DNA of 64,000 bases. It comes from Mycolicibacterium wolinskyi (GTDB lineage Bacteria; Actinomycetota; Actinomycetes; Mycobacteriales; Mycobacteriaceae). The notes beneath the pieces are model-generated. The model was not told the DNA's origin. It saw only the letters and a program-made list of their open reading frames with translations, and did not search any database. The stretch covers positions 1 through 64,000 of the forward strand of contig NZ_LQQA01000014.1 in NCBI RefSeq assembly GCF_002101965.1, read 5' to 3'. Made by a program: the position numbers and the translations under genes. Each line of letters starts with the position of its first letter. Within the stretch, counting starts at the first letter, position 1. Shown here piece after piece: positions 17,785 to 26,825 of the stretch.

Positions 17785-18891
17785 ATGAGCCCGATCCGCC
17801 CGTTCCGCATCGCCGTACCCGACGCCGATCTCGACGACCTCAAGCAGCGCCTGTCGCGCACCCGCTGGCCCGAGCCGGAATGCGTCGACGACTGGACTCA
17901 GGGCATACCGCTGAGCTACACGCGCGACCTCGCCGAGTACTGGGCCACCGAATACGACTGGCGGTCGCGGGAAGCCGCGCTCAACCGGTTCGACCACTAC
18001 ACCACCGAGATCGACGGGCTCGATATCCACTTCATTCACCAGCGCTCGACGCGCGAGGACGCGTTTCCGCTCGTCATCACGCACGGCTGGCCGGGATCGA
18101 TCGTCGAATTCCACAAGGTGATCGAACCGTTGACCGAGGCCGGCTTTCACGTGGTGTGCCCGTCGCTGCCGGGCTACGGATTCTCCGGCAAGCCCACGAC
18201 GACCGGATGGGGCATCGGCAAGATCGCCCAGGCGTGGGACACCCTCATGGCCCGGCTGGGATATGACCGGTACGGCGCGCAAGGCGGCGACTGGGGCGCG
18301 GCCGTCACGACGCAGATCGGCCGTAACGTCGGCAATTGCGTTGGGATCCATGTGAATATGCCGATCGCGCAGCCACCCGCAGAAGGCGTCGGTGAAATGA
18401 CCGAGGACCTGCAGAAGGCGCTGGCCCGCATCGACTACTACCGCAAGTGGGATTCGGGCTACATGAAGCAGCAGTCGACCCGGCCGCAGACCGTGGGCTA
18501 CGGGCTCGTGGACTCCCCCGTCGGCCAGCTCGCGTGGATCGTCGAGAAGTTCTGGTCGTGGATGGATTGCGACGGGCATCCCGAGAACGTGCTCAGCCGC
18601 GACGAACTGCTCGACAACGTCATGCTCTATTGGGTGACGGCCTCGGCCGCGTCGTCGGCCCGGCTGTACTGGGAAAGCCACGACACCTTCGGGGCAGGCG
18701 ACTACGTGACCCTGCCCACCGGCGTGGCCTCGTTCCCGAAGGAGATCCTGCGCGCGCCGCGGAGTTGGTGCGAGACCAGCTACAACGTCACGCACTTCAC
18801 GACGATGCCCCGCGGCGGGCACTTCGCGGCATTCGAACAGCCCGAACTGTACGTCGAGGATGTGCGCAAGTTCTTCGACACCGTGCGCTGA
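17785..18891 (+). CDS. Epoxide hydrolase (alpha/beta hydrolase with EHN domain)
   Basis: 368 residues. The N-terminal epoxide-hydrolase domain begins FRIAVPDADLDDLKQRLSRT and is followed by an alpha/beta-hydrolase core. The oxyanion motif is HGWPGS. The nucleophile is Asp in GAQGGDWGAAV, and the catalytic His lies in RGGHFAAFEQP. This enzyme class opens epoxides to vicinal diols through an ester intermediate. The residue pattern resembles microsomal/EphA-like epoxide hydrolases. It stands alone, divergent from the nitrilase-family gene and convergent with the rph-like gene. Confidence 0.9.
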   Translation: MSPIRPFRIAVPDADLDDLKQRLSRTRWPEPECVDDWTQGIPLSYTRDLAEYWATEYDWRSREAALNRFDHYTTEIDGLDIHFIHQRSTREDAFPLVITHGWPGSIVEFHKVIEPLTEAGFHVVCPSLPGYGFSGKPTTTGWGIGKIAQAWDTLMARLGYDRYGAQGGDWGAAVTTQIGRNVGNCVGIHVNMPIAQPPAEGVGEMTEDLQKALARIDYYRKWDSGYMKQQSTRPQTVGYGLVDSPVGQLAWIVEKFWSWMDCDGHPENVLSRDELLDNVMLYWVTASAASSARLYWESHDTFGAGDYVTLPTGVASFPKEILRAPRSWCETSYNVTHFTTMPRGGHFAAFEQPELYVEDVRKFFDTVR

Positions 18892-18901
18892 GTTCTTCTG
18901 C

Positions 18902-18959
18902 CGAGCAGACGCGGGGGTGCCCAAAATTGTTGAGAAAAGGGTACTTCCGCGTCTGCTCG
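18902..18959. terminator. Long inverted repeat between convergent genes
   Basis: CGAGCAGACGCGG at 18902-18914 and its exact complement CCGCGTCTGCTCG at 18947-18959 form a 13-bp stem with a 32-base loop. It lies in the 79-bp gap between the convergent epoxide hydrolase and rph-like genes, so it could act as a bidirectional terminator. The arms look like a repeat family I associate with mycobacterial intergenic spaces; that is recollection, not a search. Confidence 0.55.
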
Positions 18960-18970
18960 CGCCAGGGCAG

Positions 18971-21412
18971 CTAGCTGAGCATCTCGACGTAACCCTCGGT
19001 TCCGTGCAGCCGGATGCGCTGCCCGTCGCGGATCAGCGTGGTGGCGTTCTCTACGCCGACGACGGCAGGGAGCCCGTATTCGCGGGCGATCACGGCGCCG
19101 TGGGTCATCAGGCCGCCCACTTCGGTCACCAGACCCGCGATTCCGACGAACAGCGGCGTCCAGCTTGGGTCGGTGTATGCCGTGACGAGGATGTCGCCGG
19201 GTTCGAGTTGAGCCTGTTCGATGTCGACGACGACCCGTGCCCGGCCCTCGACGGTGCCTGCCGAAACGGCCAGGCCCACGAGGGCGTCCGGCGGAAGGTC
19301 GGCGCGCCGGTAAGACCCGGCGACGGCCTCGCCGTCGGACGTCAGAACCCGCGGCGGTCTCAGGGCCTCGTAGGTCTGAAATGCCGACCGGCGGTCCTGG
19401 ATGAGTTCATGGTCTGCTGAGTTGGTGCGCATGACCTCGTAGAGTTCGTCGAACCTGAGGTAGAAGACGTCGTCGGGCGCGTGCAGAACCTGGGCCTCGA
19501 CGAGGCGGCCGGCCTCCCTGAGCAGTGCTTGCTTGTAGATGAAATAGCGGCTGACCATGCCGTACTTGGGGTATTCGCGGTATCCGGCGAAATTGCGGAC
19601 GCGCCTGATCATGCGTTCGGTCTCGGCGGCCTTGCGCTCGCCATCGGGCAGGGCGCGCAGTCGCCCCAACAGCTCGCGTTCCTTCGAATCCGCTTGCCGC
19701 AGACCCTCCTCGAAGCGCCGCGCGGCCGCACCCGGCTCGAAGTTGTCGACGTTGGCGAGGATCGTCGGCACGAGCGTGGCCGGCCGTTCGCGCCAGCGCG
19801 GCCTGGTGATGTCGATCTCGCCGACGCAACGCATGCCGTATTTGTCGAGGAATGCCTCGAACGCTTGGTGTGCGTCGAGCCCGCCGGCGACTGTCGTGAG
19901 ATCGGCGAGGTCGTCGCTGCCCTCGGCCGCGACGCGGCGCAGGAACGCCACCACCTCGGGATGCGGTCGTATCGCGTCGGCGACATCGAGCAGCGCCAGG
20001 CCCATCTCCGACGTGACGTTGTGCGGCACCGACTGCGTCAGGACGTCGGCCGCGTTCTTCTCCCCCAGCCACTCCTGTAGGTGGTCGTTGAGCCATTGGG
20101 CTGCGTCCATGCCGGCCATGATCACCTGATGGCTGCGTGGAGCGAACAGCGTCTGCTGCAGGTCCGCGATGTCGGCCCGGATGAAGTCGAGCAGTTCGGG
20201 TCCGGACTTCGTCTGGATGTTGCATCGCAGTGCGGCGACGGCCGCCTGGTTCTCCTCGATGAGCTCGACGACCACGGCCGGGTCCGTTTCGATCGCGGCC
20301 TGCGCCGCGCTCGGCGCCGGCTCCTGATCCACGTCGGGCACGGTGTCGATGAACCCGCGGTCGAGAACCGTCCGCAGGGCGTCGGCGATCAACGGATCGG
20401 ATCTGCCGAAACCGGCGAGGAAGTTCGCGCGGCTGCGTGGCGACTGCAGCAGTTTCGCGACGTCGACGAACAACCGGCCGCCGGCCTCGGCCATCGGCCG
20501 GGGCGTCGTCAACTGCCATACCGACAGGCCGAGGGGCTTCATCGGGTCGGTCATCATCTGCTGATGGCCGACCGAGAGGTAGACGTGGTTCTGACCGTCC
20601 TGCTGCTCGGGAATCGGGAACAGCGTGGTGATCGGCCGAGCCTGAACGATGTGGAAAGCATCGTCGAGCAGGCACCATTCGATGTCTTGCGGACAACCGA
20701 AGTGGGCTTCGATGCGCCGGCCCAACTCGCTCAAACGTAGGGCTTGCGCATCGTTGAGCGTCGGGTGTTCTGTGGCGATCCTGGCCACGACCTCGCCGTC
20801 GCGGACCGTGTAGCGGTCCGGCTCGGCCCGCCCGGACACCAGGGCCTCGCCGAGGCCGAATACGGCCTCGATCGCGGCGACCCTACGGTGACCGGACACG
20901 GGATCCGCGGTGAACAGGACGCCCGCCGCTTGCGCGGGCACCATGCGCTGCACGACCACCGCCATGTGGACCTGCCGGTGGTCGACGCCGGTGCGCTGCC
21001 GGTAGACCATGGCCCGCTCGGTGAACAGCGAGGCCCAGCACCGCTTGACGTGGTCGAGCACCGCCGCCGGTCCGACGACGTTCAAATACGAGTCGAGCTG
21101 GCCTGCGAACGACGCGGCCGCCGAATCCTCCGTCGTCGCGCTCGAGCGAACGGCATACGAGCCGTCCACGCCGACGCGCTCGAGTGCGTCGATGACCGCG
21201 GCCGCGATGTCGGCGGGCATCTCGGTCTCGTCGATGCTCCCTCCTGGCGGCACGTCGGCCATGAACCGTCGAAAGGCCTCGGTCGTCACGCAGAAGCCAT
21301 CGGGCACCTGCACCCCCGCGATGCCGGACAACTCGCCGAGCCGCGCGCCCTTGCCGCCGACCATCGCGACCGACGTCCGGTCAACCTCGTCAAGACCAAC
21401 CACATAAGCCAT
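18971..21412 (-). CDS. rph: Rifamycin phosphotransferase-like protein (PEP synthase-type domains)
   Basis: 813 residues in three parts. An ATP-grasp domain comes first (VGGKGARLGEL; YAVRSSATTEDS). A middle region begins SVGHQQMMTDPMKPLGLSVW, the substrate-binding part in Rph. The C-terminal swivelling His domain has His771 in GGLMTHGAVIAREYG. The combination with TDPSWTPLF just before the His domain is characteristic of rifamycin phosphotransferases, which inactivate rifampicin, rather than of PEP synthase or pyruvate phosphate dikinase. ATG 21412 follows a GGGGGAG ribosome site. The gene stands alone. A real rifamycin target, or another macrocyclic substrate, needs an assay. Confidence 0.82.
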   Translation of the reverse strand: MAYVVGLDEVDRTSVAMVGGKGARLGELSGIAGVQVPDGFCVTTEAFRRFMADVPPGGSIDETEMPADIAAAVIDALERVGVDGSYAVRSSATTEDSAAASFAGQLDSYLNVVGPAAVLDHVKRCWASLFTERAMVYRQRTGVDHRQVHMAVVVQRMVPAQAAGVLFTADPVSGHRRVAAIEAVFGLGEALVSGRAEPDRYTVRDGEVVARIATEHPTLNDAQALRLSELGRRIEAHFGCPQDIEWCLLDDAFHIVQARPITTLFPIPEQQDGQNHVYLSVGHQQMMTDPMKPLGLSVWQLTTPRPMAEAGGRLFVDVAKLLQSPRSRANFLAGFGRSDPLIADALRTVLDRGFIDTVPDVDQEPAPSAAQAAIETDPAVVVELIEENQAAVAALRCNIQTKSGPELLDFIRADIADLQQTLFAPRSHQVIMAGMDAAQWLNDHLQEWLGEKNAADVLTQSVPHNVTSEMGLALLDVADAIRPHPEVVAFLRRVAAEGSDDLADLTTVAGGLDAHQAFEAFLDKYGMRCVGEIDITRPRWRERPATLVPTILANVDNFEPGAAARRFEEGLRQADSKERELLGRLRALPDGERKAAETERMIRRVRNFAGYREYPKYGMVSRYFIYKQALLREAGRLVEAQVLHAPDDVFYLRFDELYEVMRTNSADHELIQDRRSAFQTYEALRPPRVLTSDGEAVAGSYRRADLPPDALVGLAVSAGTVEGRARVVVDIEQAQLEPGDILVTAYTDPSWTPLFVGIAGLVTEVGGLMTHGAVIAREYGLPAVVGVENATTLIRDGQRIRLHGTEGYVEMLS

Positions 21413-21525
21413 TACCGCTGCTCCCCCATCGTTCTCGGCTTGCGAACGGCGATTATGGACCAAGATTTCGCGTCTCATGAGCGCCCCGGAATCCAGCTAG
21501 AATGAAGGCAACACGAGCAATTTGC

Positions 21526-21531
21526 TAATAC
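21526..21531 (+). promoter_or_regulatory. Possible -10 box TAATAC for a leaderless transcript
   Basis: TAATAC ends 7 bases before GTG 21539, the first codon of the exported-protein cluster. That spacing would put the transcription start at the initiation codon, a common arrangement in mycobacteria. No clear -35 box is seen. Confidence 0.4.
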
Positions 21532-21538
21532 TGGCTTG

Positions 21539-22951
21539 GTGGGCCTGGTATCCGCTTGGGGGAAAACCCCACTGACACGCGTGCTGTTGGTGGGCATTCT
21601 GGTGGGGATGACACTGCTGCTGTGGGCTCCCACGGTGCGAGCCGACGGCGCCGGGTCGGACACCGATATCCACGTCGCGCAATCGCTTGGCGGCCGCGAA
21701 CTCACGGTCGTCATCCGACGCGTCGGACCGGTTCTCGGTCCGTTGCATGTCGACGTGGTCACCCACCAGGGCGATGCGCCCGGACCACTGCAACTCACCG
21801 CCACCTCGGGCGGAACCGCCACGAGCAGCGGACAGATCGAGCTCGGGCCGCGCCCCGGCATCTATTCGACGACGCTGAACGTCGACCGGGCCGGGCCGTG
21901 GGAACTGCTCGTCGACGACGGAACCACGGTGGCCCGCATCCCGTTTCTCGTTCCGGTGCAAGTGATCCCGCCGTGGAAGAAGGCAAGCGACTACGGCTTC
22001 TTCGCGGCGGGCGCGCTGCTCATCGTTTCGTTGGGCGTGGCGCTGCGGTCGCGCCGCAGTTGGGTCGCGTTGATCCCGGCGACCGGGATGGTCGTCGCAC
22101 TGACGGTCGCGGTGACCGGGGCGGTGCTGTCGGCGTATTCGCCGCCACCGCCGCAGCCGGGGCAGGATCTCGACCCCACCCTCGACAACATACGTGACCC
22201 GTACGCCCGCATCGCATCGAATTCCCTGACCCCGGTGGACTATTCGCGGCCGCCGGTCAACCTGGCCGTGACAATGCACGGCCAGACGATGCAGCTCGGC
22301 CTCATCGACTCGTCCACCGGCCGACCGGTCGACGACCTGCTGATCCACCATGGAGCGTTGATCCACCTCATCGTCGTCTCGCCGTCAGGCGCCATGTCAC
22401 ACCTGCATCCCGTGCGGGTTGCGCCGGGCCGCTACGAAGTCCAGTTCCATCCCGCCGAATCCGGCACCTATGCAATCGCCGCCGAAATCGCCCGTCGCGG
22501 TGGCGGAGTGCAACTGGTGCGCGCCTCGGTGACCGGCCGGTCGCCCGACGCACCCTCCCGGGTGGAAACGATCTCGGCAGGCGAAATCACCACGACCATC
22601 GCCAAGGCCGGGACACCCAGCACTGTCCGCGCGCGGTTCGGGGACACCGCCGATCTGCAGCCCTGGCTCGGGATGACCGGACACATGATGGTGATCGGTC
22701 CGCTACCCGCGGGCGCCGCGACCGACATCGGCGACCACGCTCTCGTCGCCCCGGTGTGGTCACATGCGCATGCCATGGTGCCGCCCGCTCCCGGCGCCGC
22801 AGGCGGCCAGCCCGACGAATCGGTGGCGCGGTACGGTCCCGAGGTCGAATTCACCTACACGTTCGCGCTTCCCGGCCGCTACAAGGTGTGGGTGCAAGCC
22901 GAACGCGACTACGCCATCCTTACCGCGCCAACCGAAGTCGAGGTCCGGTGA
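21539..22951 (+). CDS. Exported/membrane protein with His-rich extracytoplasmic domains
   Basis: About 470 residues. An N-terminal signal or anchor segment (VLLVGILVGMTLLLWAPTV) is followed by a beta-rich domain, two membrane segments near residues 155-205, and a second extracytoplasmic part. The latter contains LLIHHGALIHLIVVSPSG and SHLHPVRVAPGRYEV, the kind of His pattern seen in YtkA/CopC-like copper proteins, plus GMTGHMMVIG and WSHAHAMVPP. The GTG start is supported by a -10 box at leaderless spacing. First gene of a tight four-gene cluster. A metal-related envelope role is inferred; I cannot name the family. Confidence 0.75.
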   Translation: MGLVSAWGKTPLTRVLLVGILVGMTLLLWAPTVRADGAGSDTDIHVAQSLGGRELTVVIRRVGPVLGPLHVDVVTHQGDAPGPLQLTATSGGTATSSGQIELGPRPGIYSTTLNVDRAGPWELLVDDGTTVARIPFLVPVQVIPPWKKASDYGFFAAGALLIVSLGVALRSRRSWVALIPATGMVVALTVAVTGAVLSAYSPPPPQPGQDLDPTLDNIRDPYARIASNSLTPVDYSRPPVNLAVTMHGQTMQLGLIDSSTGRPVDDLLIHHGALIHLIVVSPSGAMSHLHPVRVAPGRYEVQFHPAESGTYAIAAEIARRGGGVQLVRASVTGRSPDAPSRVETISAGEITTTIAKAGTPSTVRARFGDTADLQPWLGMTGHMMVIGPLPAGAATDIGDHALVAPVWSHAHAMVPPAPGAAGGQPDESVARYGPEVEFTYTFALPGRYKVWVQAERDYAILTAPTEVEVR

Positions 22952-23355
22952 GCCGCCAACGTCTGCTCGTCACCACCGTTGTGGTCGTCGCCGTCGCGGC
23001 CGGTGTGGGGTGGCTGTTGTGGCCCACATCCGCTGCCCCGAGCGCCGCCGCTGTCACCGCGGGCCCCTACCAGGTGCGGTTGATCGGCGATCCGCCGAAG
23101 GTCGGCACCGGTCCGGTCACGGTCGAGATAACCGGCAGCGGTGACGAGGCGCCGACACCCGACACGGTGAGTTTCGAACCCGCCATGCCTCAAATGGGTC
23201 ATGCCACAACACCTGTGGTCGCAACCGCCGAAGGCGACGGCCGGTACCGCGGTGACGTGGACCTGTCGATGCCGGGGCAATGGGAGATCACGGTCCGAAT
23301 CACCTCCGGGACACAGACACACAACGCGGTGTTCAGCGTCACCACCAACGGCTAG
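22948..23355 (+). CDS. FixH/YtkA-like exported protein
   Basis: 135 residues. An N-terminal membrane anchor (LLVTTVVVVAVAAGVGWLL) is followed by one beta-sandwich domain with the pattern PAMPQMGHATTPVV and SMPGQWEITV. That pattern is the signature of YtkA/FixH-type domains associated with copper oxidase assembly and metal handling. GTG 22948 overlaps the previous stop as GTGA. The Met/His cluster MPQMGH is a likely metal site. Probably a partner of the other three proteins of the cluster at the membrane. Confidence 0.78.
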   Translation: MSRQRLLVTTVVVVAVAAGVGWLLWPTSAAPSAAAVTAGPYQVRLIGDPPKVGTGPVTVEITGSGDEAPTPDTVSFEPAMPQMGHATTPVVATAEGDGRYRGDVDLSMPGQWEITVRITSGTQTHNAVFSVTTNG

Positions 23356-23365
23356 GAAGGGCACC

Positions 23366-24478
23366 ATGACGGAGTCATCGGGCAAGTCACCGGGCAGGCT
23401 GCCGGCATTCGTGATGTTGGCCGGCACGCTGATCTCGCTGTCCGGGCTGACGTGGGACATCGGCTGGCACAGCGATGTCGGACCGGACAGCTTTTTCACG
23501 CTGCCCCACCTGTTCGTCTATTCGGGTGGCGCGATCGCCGGGTTGACGAGCCTGGCGATGGTGTTGCGCGCGACCGCGGCACAGCGCAACGGCCAGACTC
23601 CCGATCCCGCCGTCGGCGGCCGGGCGTTCAAGGTGCTCGGCGTATTCGCCGCCCCCATCGGCTATCTCGTCGGCGGTATCGCTGCGGCGTCGTTCCTGCT
23701 GTACGGACTGTGGGACGAATGGTGGCACGGCCTTTACGGATTCGACGTCACGATCGCCTCACCGCCGCACCAGGGCTGGCTGACCTCGATCTGCGTCACG
23801 ATGATCGGCACCGCAATCGTGTTCGCCGCGGCCCGCGAACATCGCTGGGGCCGATGGGGATTCATGACGGCGATCGCGGCGTTCGGGTCATACGCGTCGA
23901 TCACCAGCACCGCGCTCGCCGAGGTCAACCTCGGCACGACCATCGACTGGTTCACCGTCACCTGGATAACCATCCCGCTCGTGTGTGTCCTGCTGGGCTC
24001 ACAGGTCATCGGCCGCGGCGGGGCGGCGGGCACCGGACTCGTGACATTCCTGATCAACCTGGTCATGTGGTCGTTCGCGGAATGGGCGGTGGGCTGGTAC
24101 GCCGAACTGCAACACCTTTCGCTGCGCGACTACGTCGTGCTGAGCTTCCCCATCGACATGCTGCTGATTCCCGCGGTGGTGTGCGTGTTCGGTGTTCTCG
24201 TCGAACTGCTGCTGCGCTGGAAGGACGCCGCTGCCTGGCTGCTGGCCGGTTGCGGCGCGGTAGGCGCGATCGCGATCACCTGGTGGATCAGCTCAGGTGC
24301 CCAGTCCGAAGGCATCGAGGGTGCGGGGCCTGGCGAACACACCACCGACGTGCTCCTCACGTGTGTGGCGGCCGGGGTGCTCGCCGCGCTCCTGGGCGGC
24401 GCGACGTGGCGACTCGGCCGGGCGCTGCGGGCGTCGAACACCGCGCCGGCCCCGGCGGCCGAGGTGGTCGCGGCATGA
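23366..24478 (+). CDS. Polytopic membrane protein with conserved-looking His/Asp motifs
   Basis: 370 residues with about nine membrane segments. Charged and His residues at segment ends stand out: LTWDIGWHSDVG, FFTLPHLFVYSGG, LWDEWWHGLYGFDV and IASPPHQGW. Their density of His, Asp and Glu in or beside the membrane suggests a bound metal centre, but I do not recognise the family. ATG 23366 follows GGAAGG. The gene lies 10 bp after the YtkA-like gene and overlaps the next one by 4 bases. It is probably the core of the cluster. Confidence 0.78.
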   Translation: MTESSGKSPGRLPAFVMLAGTLISLSGLTWDIGWHSDVGPDSFFTLPHLFVYSGGAIAGLTSLAMVLRATAAQRNGQTPDPAVGGRAFKVLGVFAAPIGYLVGGIAAASFLLYGLWDEWWHGLYGFDVTIASPPHQGWLTSICVTMIGTAIVFAAAREHRWGRWGFMTAIAAFGSYASITSTALAEVNLGTTIDWFTVTWITIPLVCVLLGSQVIGRGGAAGTGLVTFLINLVMWSFAEWAVGWYAELQHLSLRDYVVLSFPIDMLLIPAVVCVFGVLVELLLRWKDAAAWLLAGCGAVGAIAITWWISSGAQSEGIEGAGPGEHTTDVLLTCVAAGVLAALLGGATWRLGRALRASNTAPAPAAEVVAA

Positions 24479-25005
24479 AACTACGCGCGGCTCTCGCGAT
24501 GCTGTGCGCCGGCGTGACGCTCGCGATCGGCGCGGCGCCTGCGGCCGCGGCCGATCCGCTCGACTACGTCGTGCACACCGAACACGTTCAGGTCGGGCCG
24601 TATCCGGTGACCGTCGGCTTCACCGTATGGCCGCTGCGGGCCATGCAATCGCTCGATTTCACGTTCGAACCCGAGGGCGGCATCGCAGGCAAATCAGGGA
24701 CGATCGCCACGATCGCACCCGACGGCGGCACCGACGTCGACCGGCTCGCGCGCCACCCGCGCAACCGCGACGTGTGGGGACTGGACGTGCAGTCGCTCAA
24801 CTCGTCCGGCACCTGGACACTGCGGTTCACGATCGACGGCCCCCAGGGTGAAGGCACCGGCGATCTGACCGTCGACGTGCTCAAGCAGCCCGGGCCGCCG
24901 CTGCCGTTGAGTTGGGCGATCGGCCTCATACCGCTGACGTTGACACTGGTGTTCTTCGGCGTGGTGTGGGCGCGCACGGGCCGGCGCAGCGACGCTGAGG
25001 CCTAG
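24475..25005 (+). CDS. Exported, C-terminally anchored CopC/YtkA-like protein
   Basis: 176 residues. A signal peptide (LAMLCAGVTLAIGAAPAAAA) precedes a beta-rich domain starting YVVHTEHVQVGPYPVTVGFT, and a C-terminal membrane anchor (WAIGLIPLTLTLVFFGVVW) ends the protein. The domain resembles YtkA/CopC-like immunoglobulin folds but is poor in Met and His apart from the N-terminal HTEH. ATG overlaps the preceding stop. It is the last gene of the cluster and its end overlaps the convergent ABC exporter gene by 4 bases. Confidence 0.72.
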   Translation: MKLRAALAMLCAGVTLAIGAAPAAAADPLDYVVHTEHVQVGPYPVTVGFTVWPLRAMQSLDFTFEPEGGIAGKSGTIATIAPDGGTDVDRLARHPRNRDVWGLDVQSLNSSGTWTLRFTIDGPQGEGTGDLTVDVLKQPGPPLPLSWAIGLIPLTLTLVFFGVVWARTGRRSDAEA

Positions 25006-26825
25006 GCCAGCGAGTCGACCCAGGCCCGGTGCAGGGCCGCGTACGCACCGTCGGCGCGCTCGATGAGATCGGCAGGCGGACCGTCTTCGACGATGCGGCC
25101 GTGCTCGAGGACGAGCACGCGATCGGCGATCTGCACGGTCGAAAGCCGGTGTGCGATAACCAGTGCCGTGCGGTCGGCTAGCACCGTCTCCAGCGCGCGC
25201 TGCACCATGCGCTCGCTCGGGATGTCGAGCGAGGACGTCGCCTCGTCGAGGATCAGCACGGCCGGATCGGCGAGGAACGCCCGGGCGAACGCGACGAGTT
25301 GACGCTGGCCCGCCGAGAGCCTGCCACCCCGCTTGGCGACGTCGGTGTCGTAGCCGTCGGCCAGGGTTGCGATGAACCGGTCGGCCCCCACGGCCTGCGC
25401 GGCAGCCCGCACCTGCTCGTCGGTGGCGTCTGGGCGGCCGAACCGGATGTTGTCGGCGATGGTGCCCTCGAACATGAAGTTCTCCTGCGTGACCATCACG
25501 ACGTGACGGCGCAATTCGGACTGCGACAGGTCACGCAGGTCGATGCCGTCCAGCGTCACCGCGCCCGACGTCGGGTCGTAGAACCGGGCGATCAGCTTGG
25601 CGATCGTGGTCTTCCCCGCGCCCGTGGTGCCGACGAGTGCCACGGTCTGGCCGGCAGGCACCTGCAGCGTCAAACCGGGCAGCACCGGACGGCCGGGCGT
25701 ATAGGAGAACTGCACGTCGTGAAACTCGATATCTCCCTTCACCTCCGACAACGCCACCGGATGCGCCGGATCGGCGATACCCGGCTTCTCGGCCAGCACG
25801 CCTGCCAATTTCTCCAGTGCCGACGACGCCGACTGGAAGGTGTTGAAGAACTGCGAGATCTCCTGCATCGGCTCGAAGAACATCCGCAGATAGAGGAGGA
25901 ACGCGGCGAGCGTGCCGATGGTCATCTCACCGTTCAGCACGCGGTAACCGCCGTAGAGCAGGACGACGCCCGTGGTGATGTTGCCGACCAGTTTGACGCC
26001 GGGCATGAAGATCGCCAGCAGCTTGAACGTCTTCTCGTTGATCGCACGGTAGTCGTCGGCGATGTCCTCGAAGATCTCCTGGTTGCGCGGTTCGCGGCGG
26101 TAGGCCTGAACAGCCTTGATACCGGTCATGGTCTCGATGAACTGCACGATGACCAGAGCCGCGCTCTCGCGCACCAGGCGGTAGGTCTTGGCCGACTCGT
26201 TGCGGAACCACCACACCAGCGCGACCAGGATCGGGAACGCCGCCAGGCACATCAGGCCCAGCCGCCAGTCCAGCGCGATCAGCAGGATCGCGGTGCCGAA
26301 CAACGTGAGCACCGCGGTGATGAGGCTGTCGAACCCGGTTTCCAGCATGTCCTGGATGGCTTCGACATCGTTGGTGGACCGGCTGACCACACGGCCTGAC
26401 GTGTAGCGGTCATGGAACGCGACATCGAGGCGCTGGAAATGCCGGAACACCCGGCGACGAAGCTCCAGCAGCACCTCCTGCCCGATCCGGCCCGAGCGGC
26501 GCAGGAAGAACATCCGGCTGACCGCCTGGATGACCACCACCGTGCACAGCGTGCCGACGATCACCATCAGCTCGCGGGCCGGACCGCCGTCGATGATCGG
26601 CGGGATGCCGCGGTCGATGCCGCGCTGCACGAGGATCGGAACCGACAGGCGCGCAACGTTTTCCACGATGACGACGAGGGCGAGTGCGCCGACCGTCCAG
26701 CGGTAGGGCCGCAGCAGCGAGCCCAACAGCGCCCTGGCTTCGCGGCGGCGCGGCACGCTCTCGTCGATCGGCAGGTCGTCGTCCTGCTCGTCTTTGATGC
26801 GGCCGCGCCATTCGGTGGTGCTCAT
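25002..26825 (-). CDS. ABC exporter half-transporter, catalytically complete subunit
   Basis: 607 residues: six membrane segments to about residue 340, then an ATPase domain. Motifs are canonical: Walker A GTTGAGKTT, Q-loop VTQENFMFEG, signature LSAGQRQ, Walker B with catalytic Glu VLILDEATSSLD, and H-loop VIAHRLST. Its ATG overlaps the stop of the upstream half-transporter (ATGA). That partner has altered catalytic residues, which fits a heterodimeric type IV exporter with one active and one degenerate ATP site, like TM287/288. Export of a drug or lipid is likely but unproven. Confidence 0.92.
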   Translation of the reverse strand: MSTTEWRGRIKDEQDDDLPIDESVPRRREARALLGSLLRPYRWTVGALALVVIVENVARLSVPILVQRGIDRGIPPIIDGGPARELMVIVGTLCTVVVIQAVSRMFFLRRSGRIGQEVLLELRRRVFRHFQRLDVAFHDRYTSGRVVSRSTNDVEAIQDMLETGFDSLITAVLTLFGTAILLIALDWRLGLMCLAAFPILVALVWWFRNESAKTYRLVRESAALVIVQFIETMTGIKAVQAYRREPRNQEIFEDIADDYRAINEKTFKLLAIFMPGVKLVGNITTGVVLLYGGYRVLNGEMTIGTLAAFLLYLRMFFEPMQEISQFFNTFQSASSALEKLAGVLAEKPGIADPAHPVALSEVKGDIEFHDVQFSYTPGRPVLPGLTLQVPAGQTVALVGTTGAGKTTIAKLIARFYDPTSGAVTLDGIDLRDLSQSELRRHVVMVTQENFMFEGTIADNIRFGRPDATDEQVRAAAQAVGADRFIATLADGYDTDVAKRGGRLSAGQRQLVAFARAFLADPAVLILDEATSSLDIPSERMVQRALETVLADRTALVIAHRLSTVQIADRVLVLEHGRIVEDGPPADLIERADGAYAALHRAWVDSLA

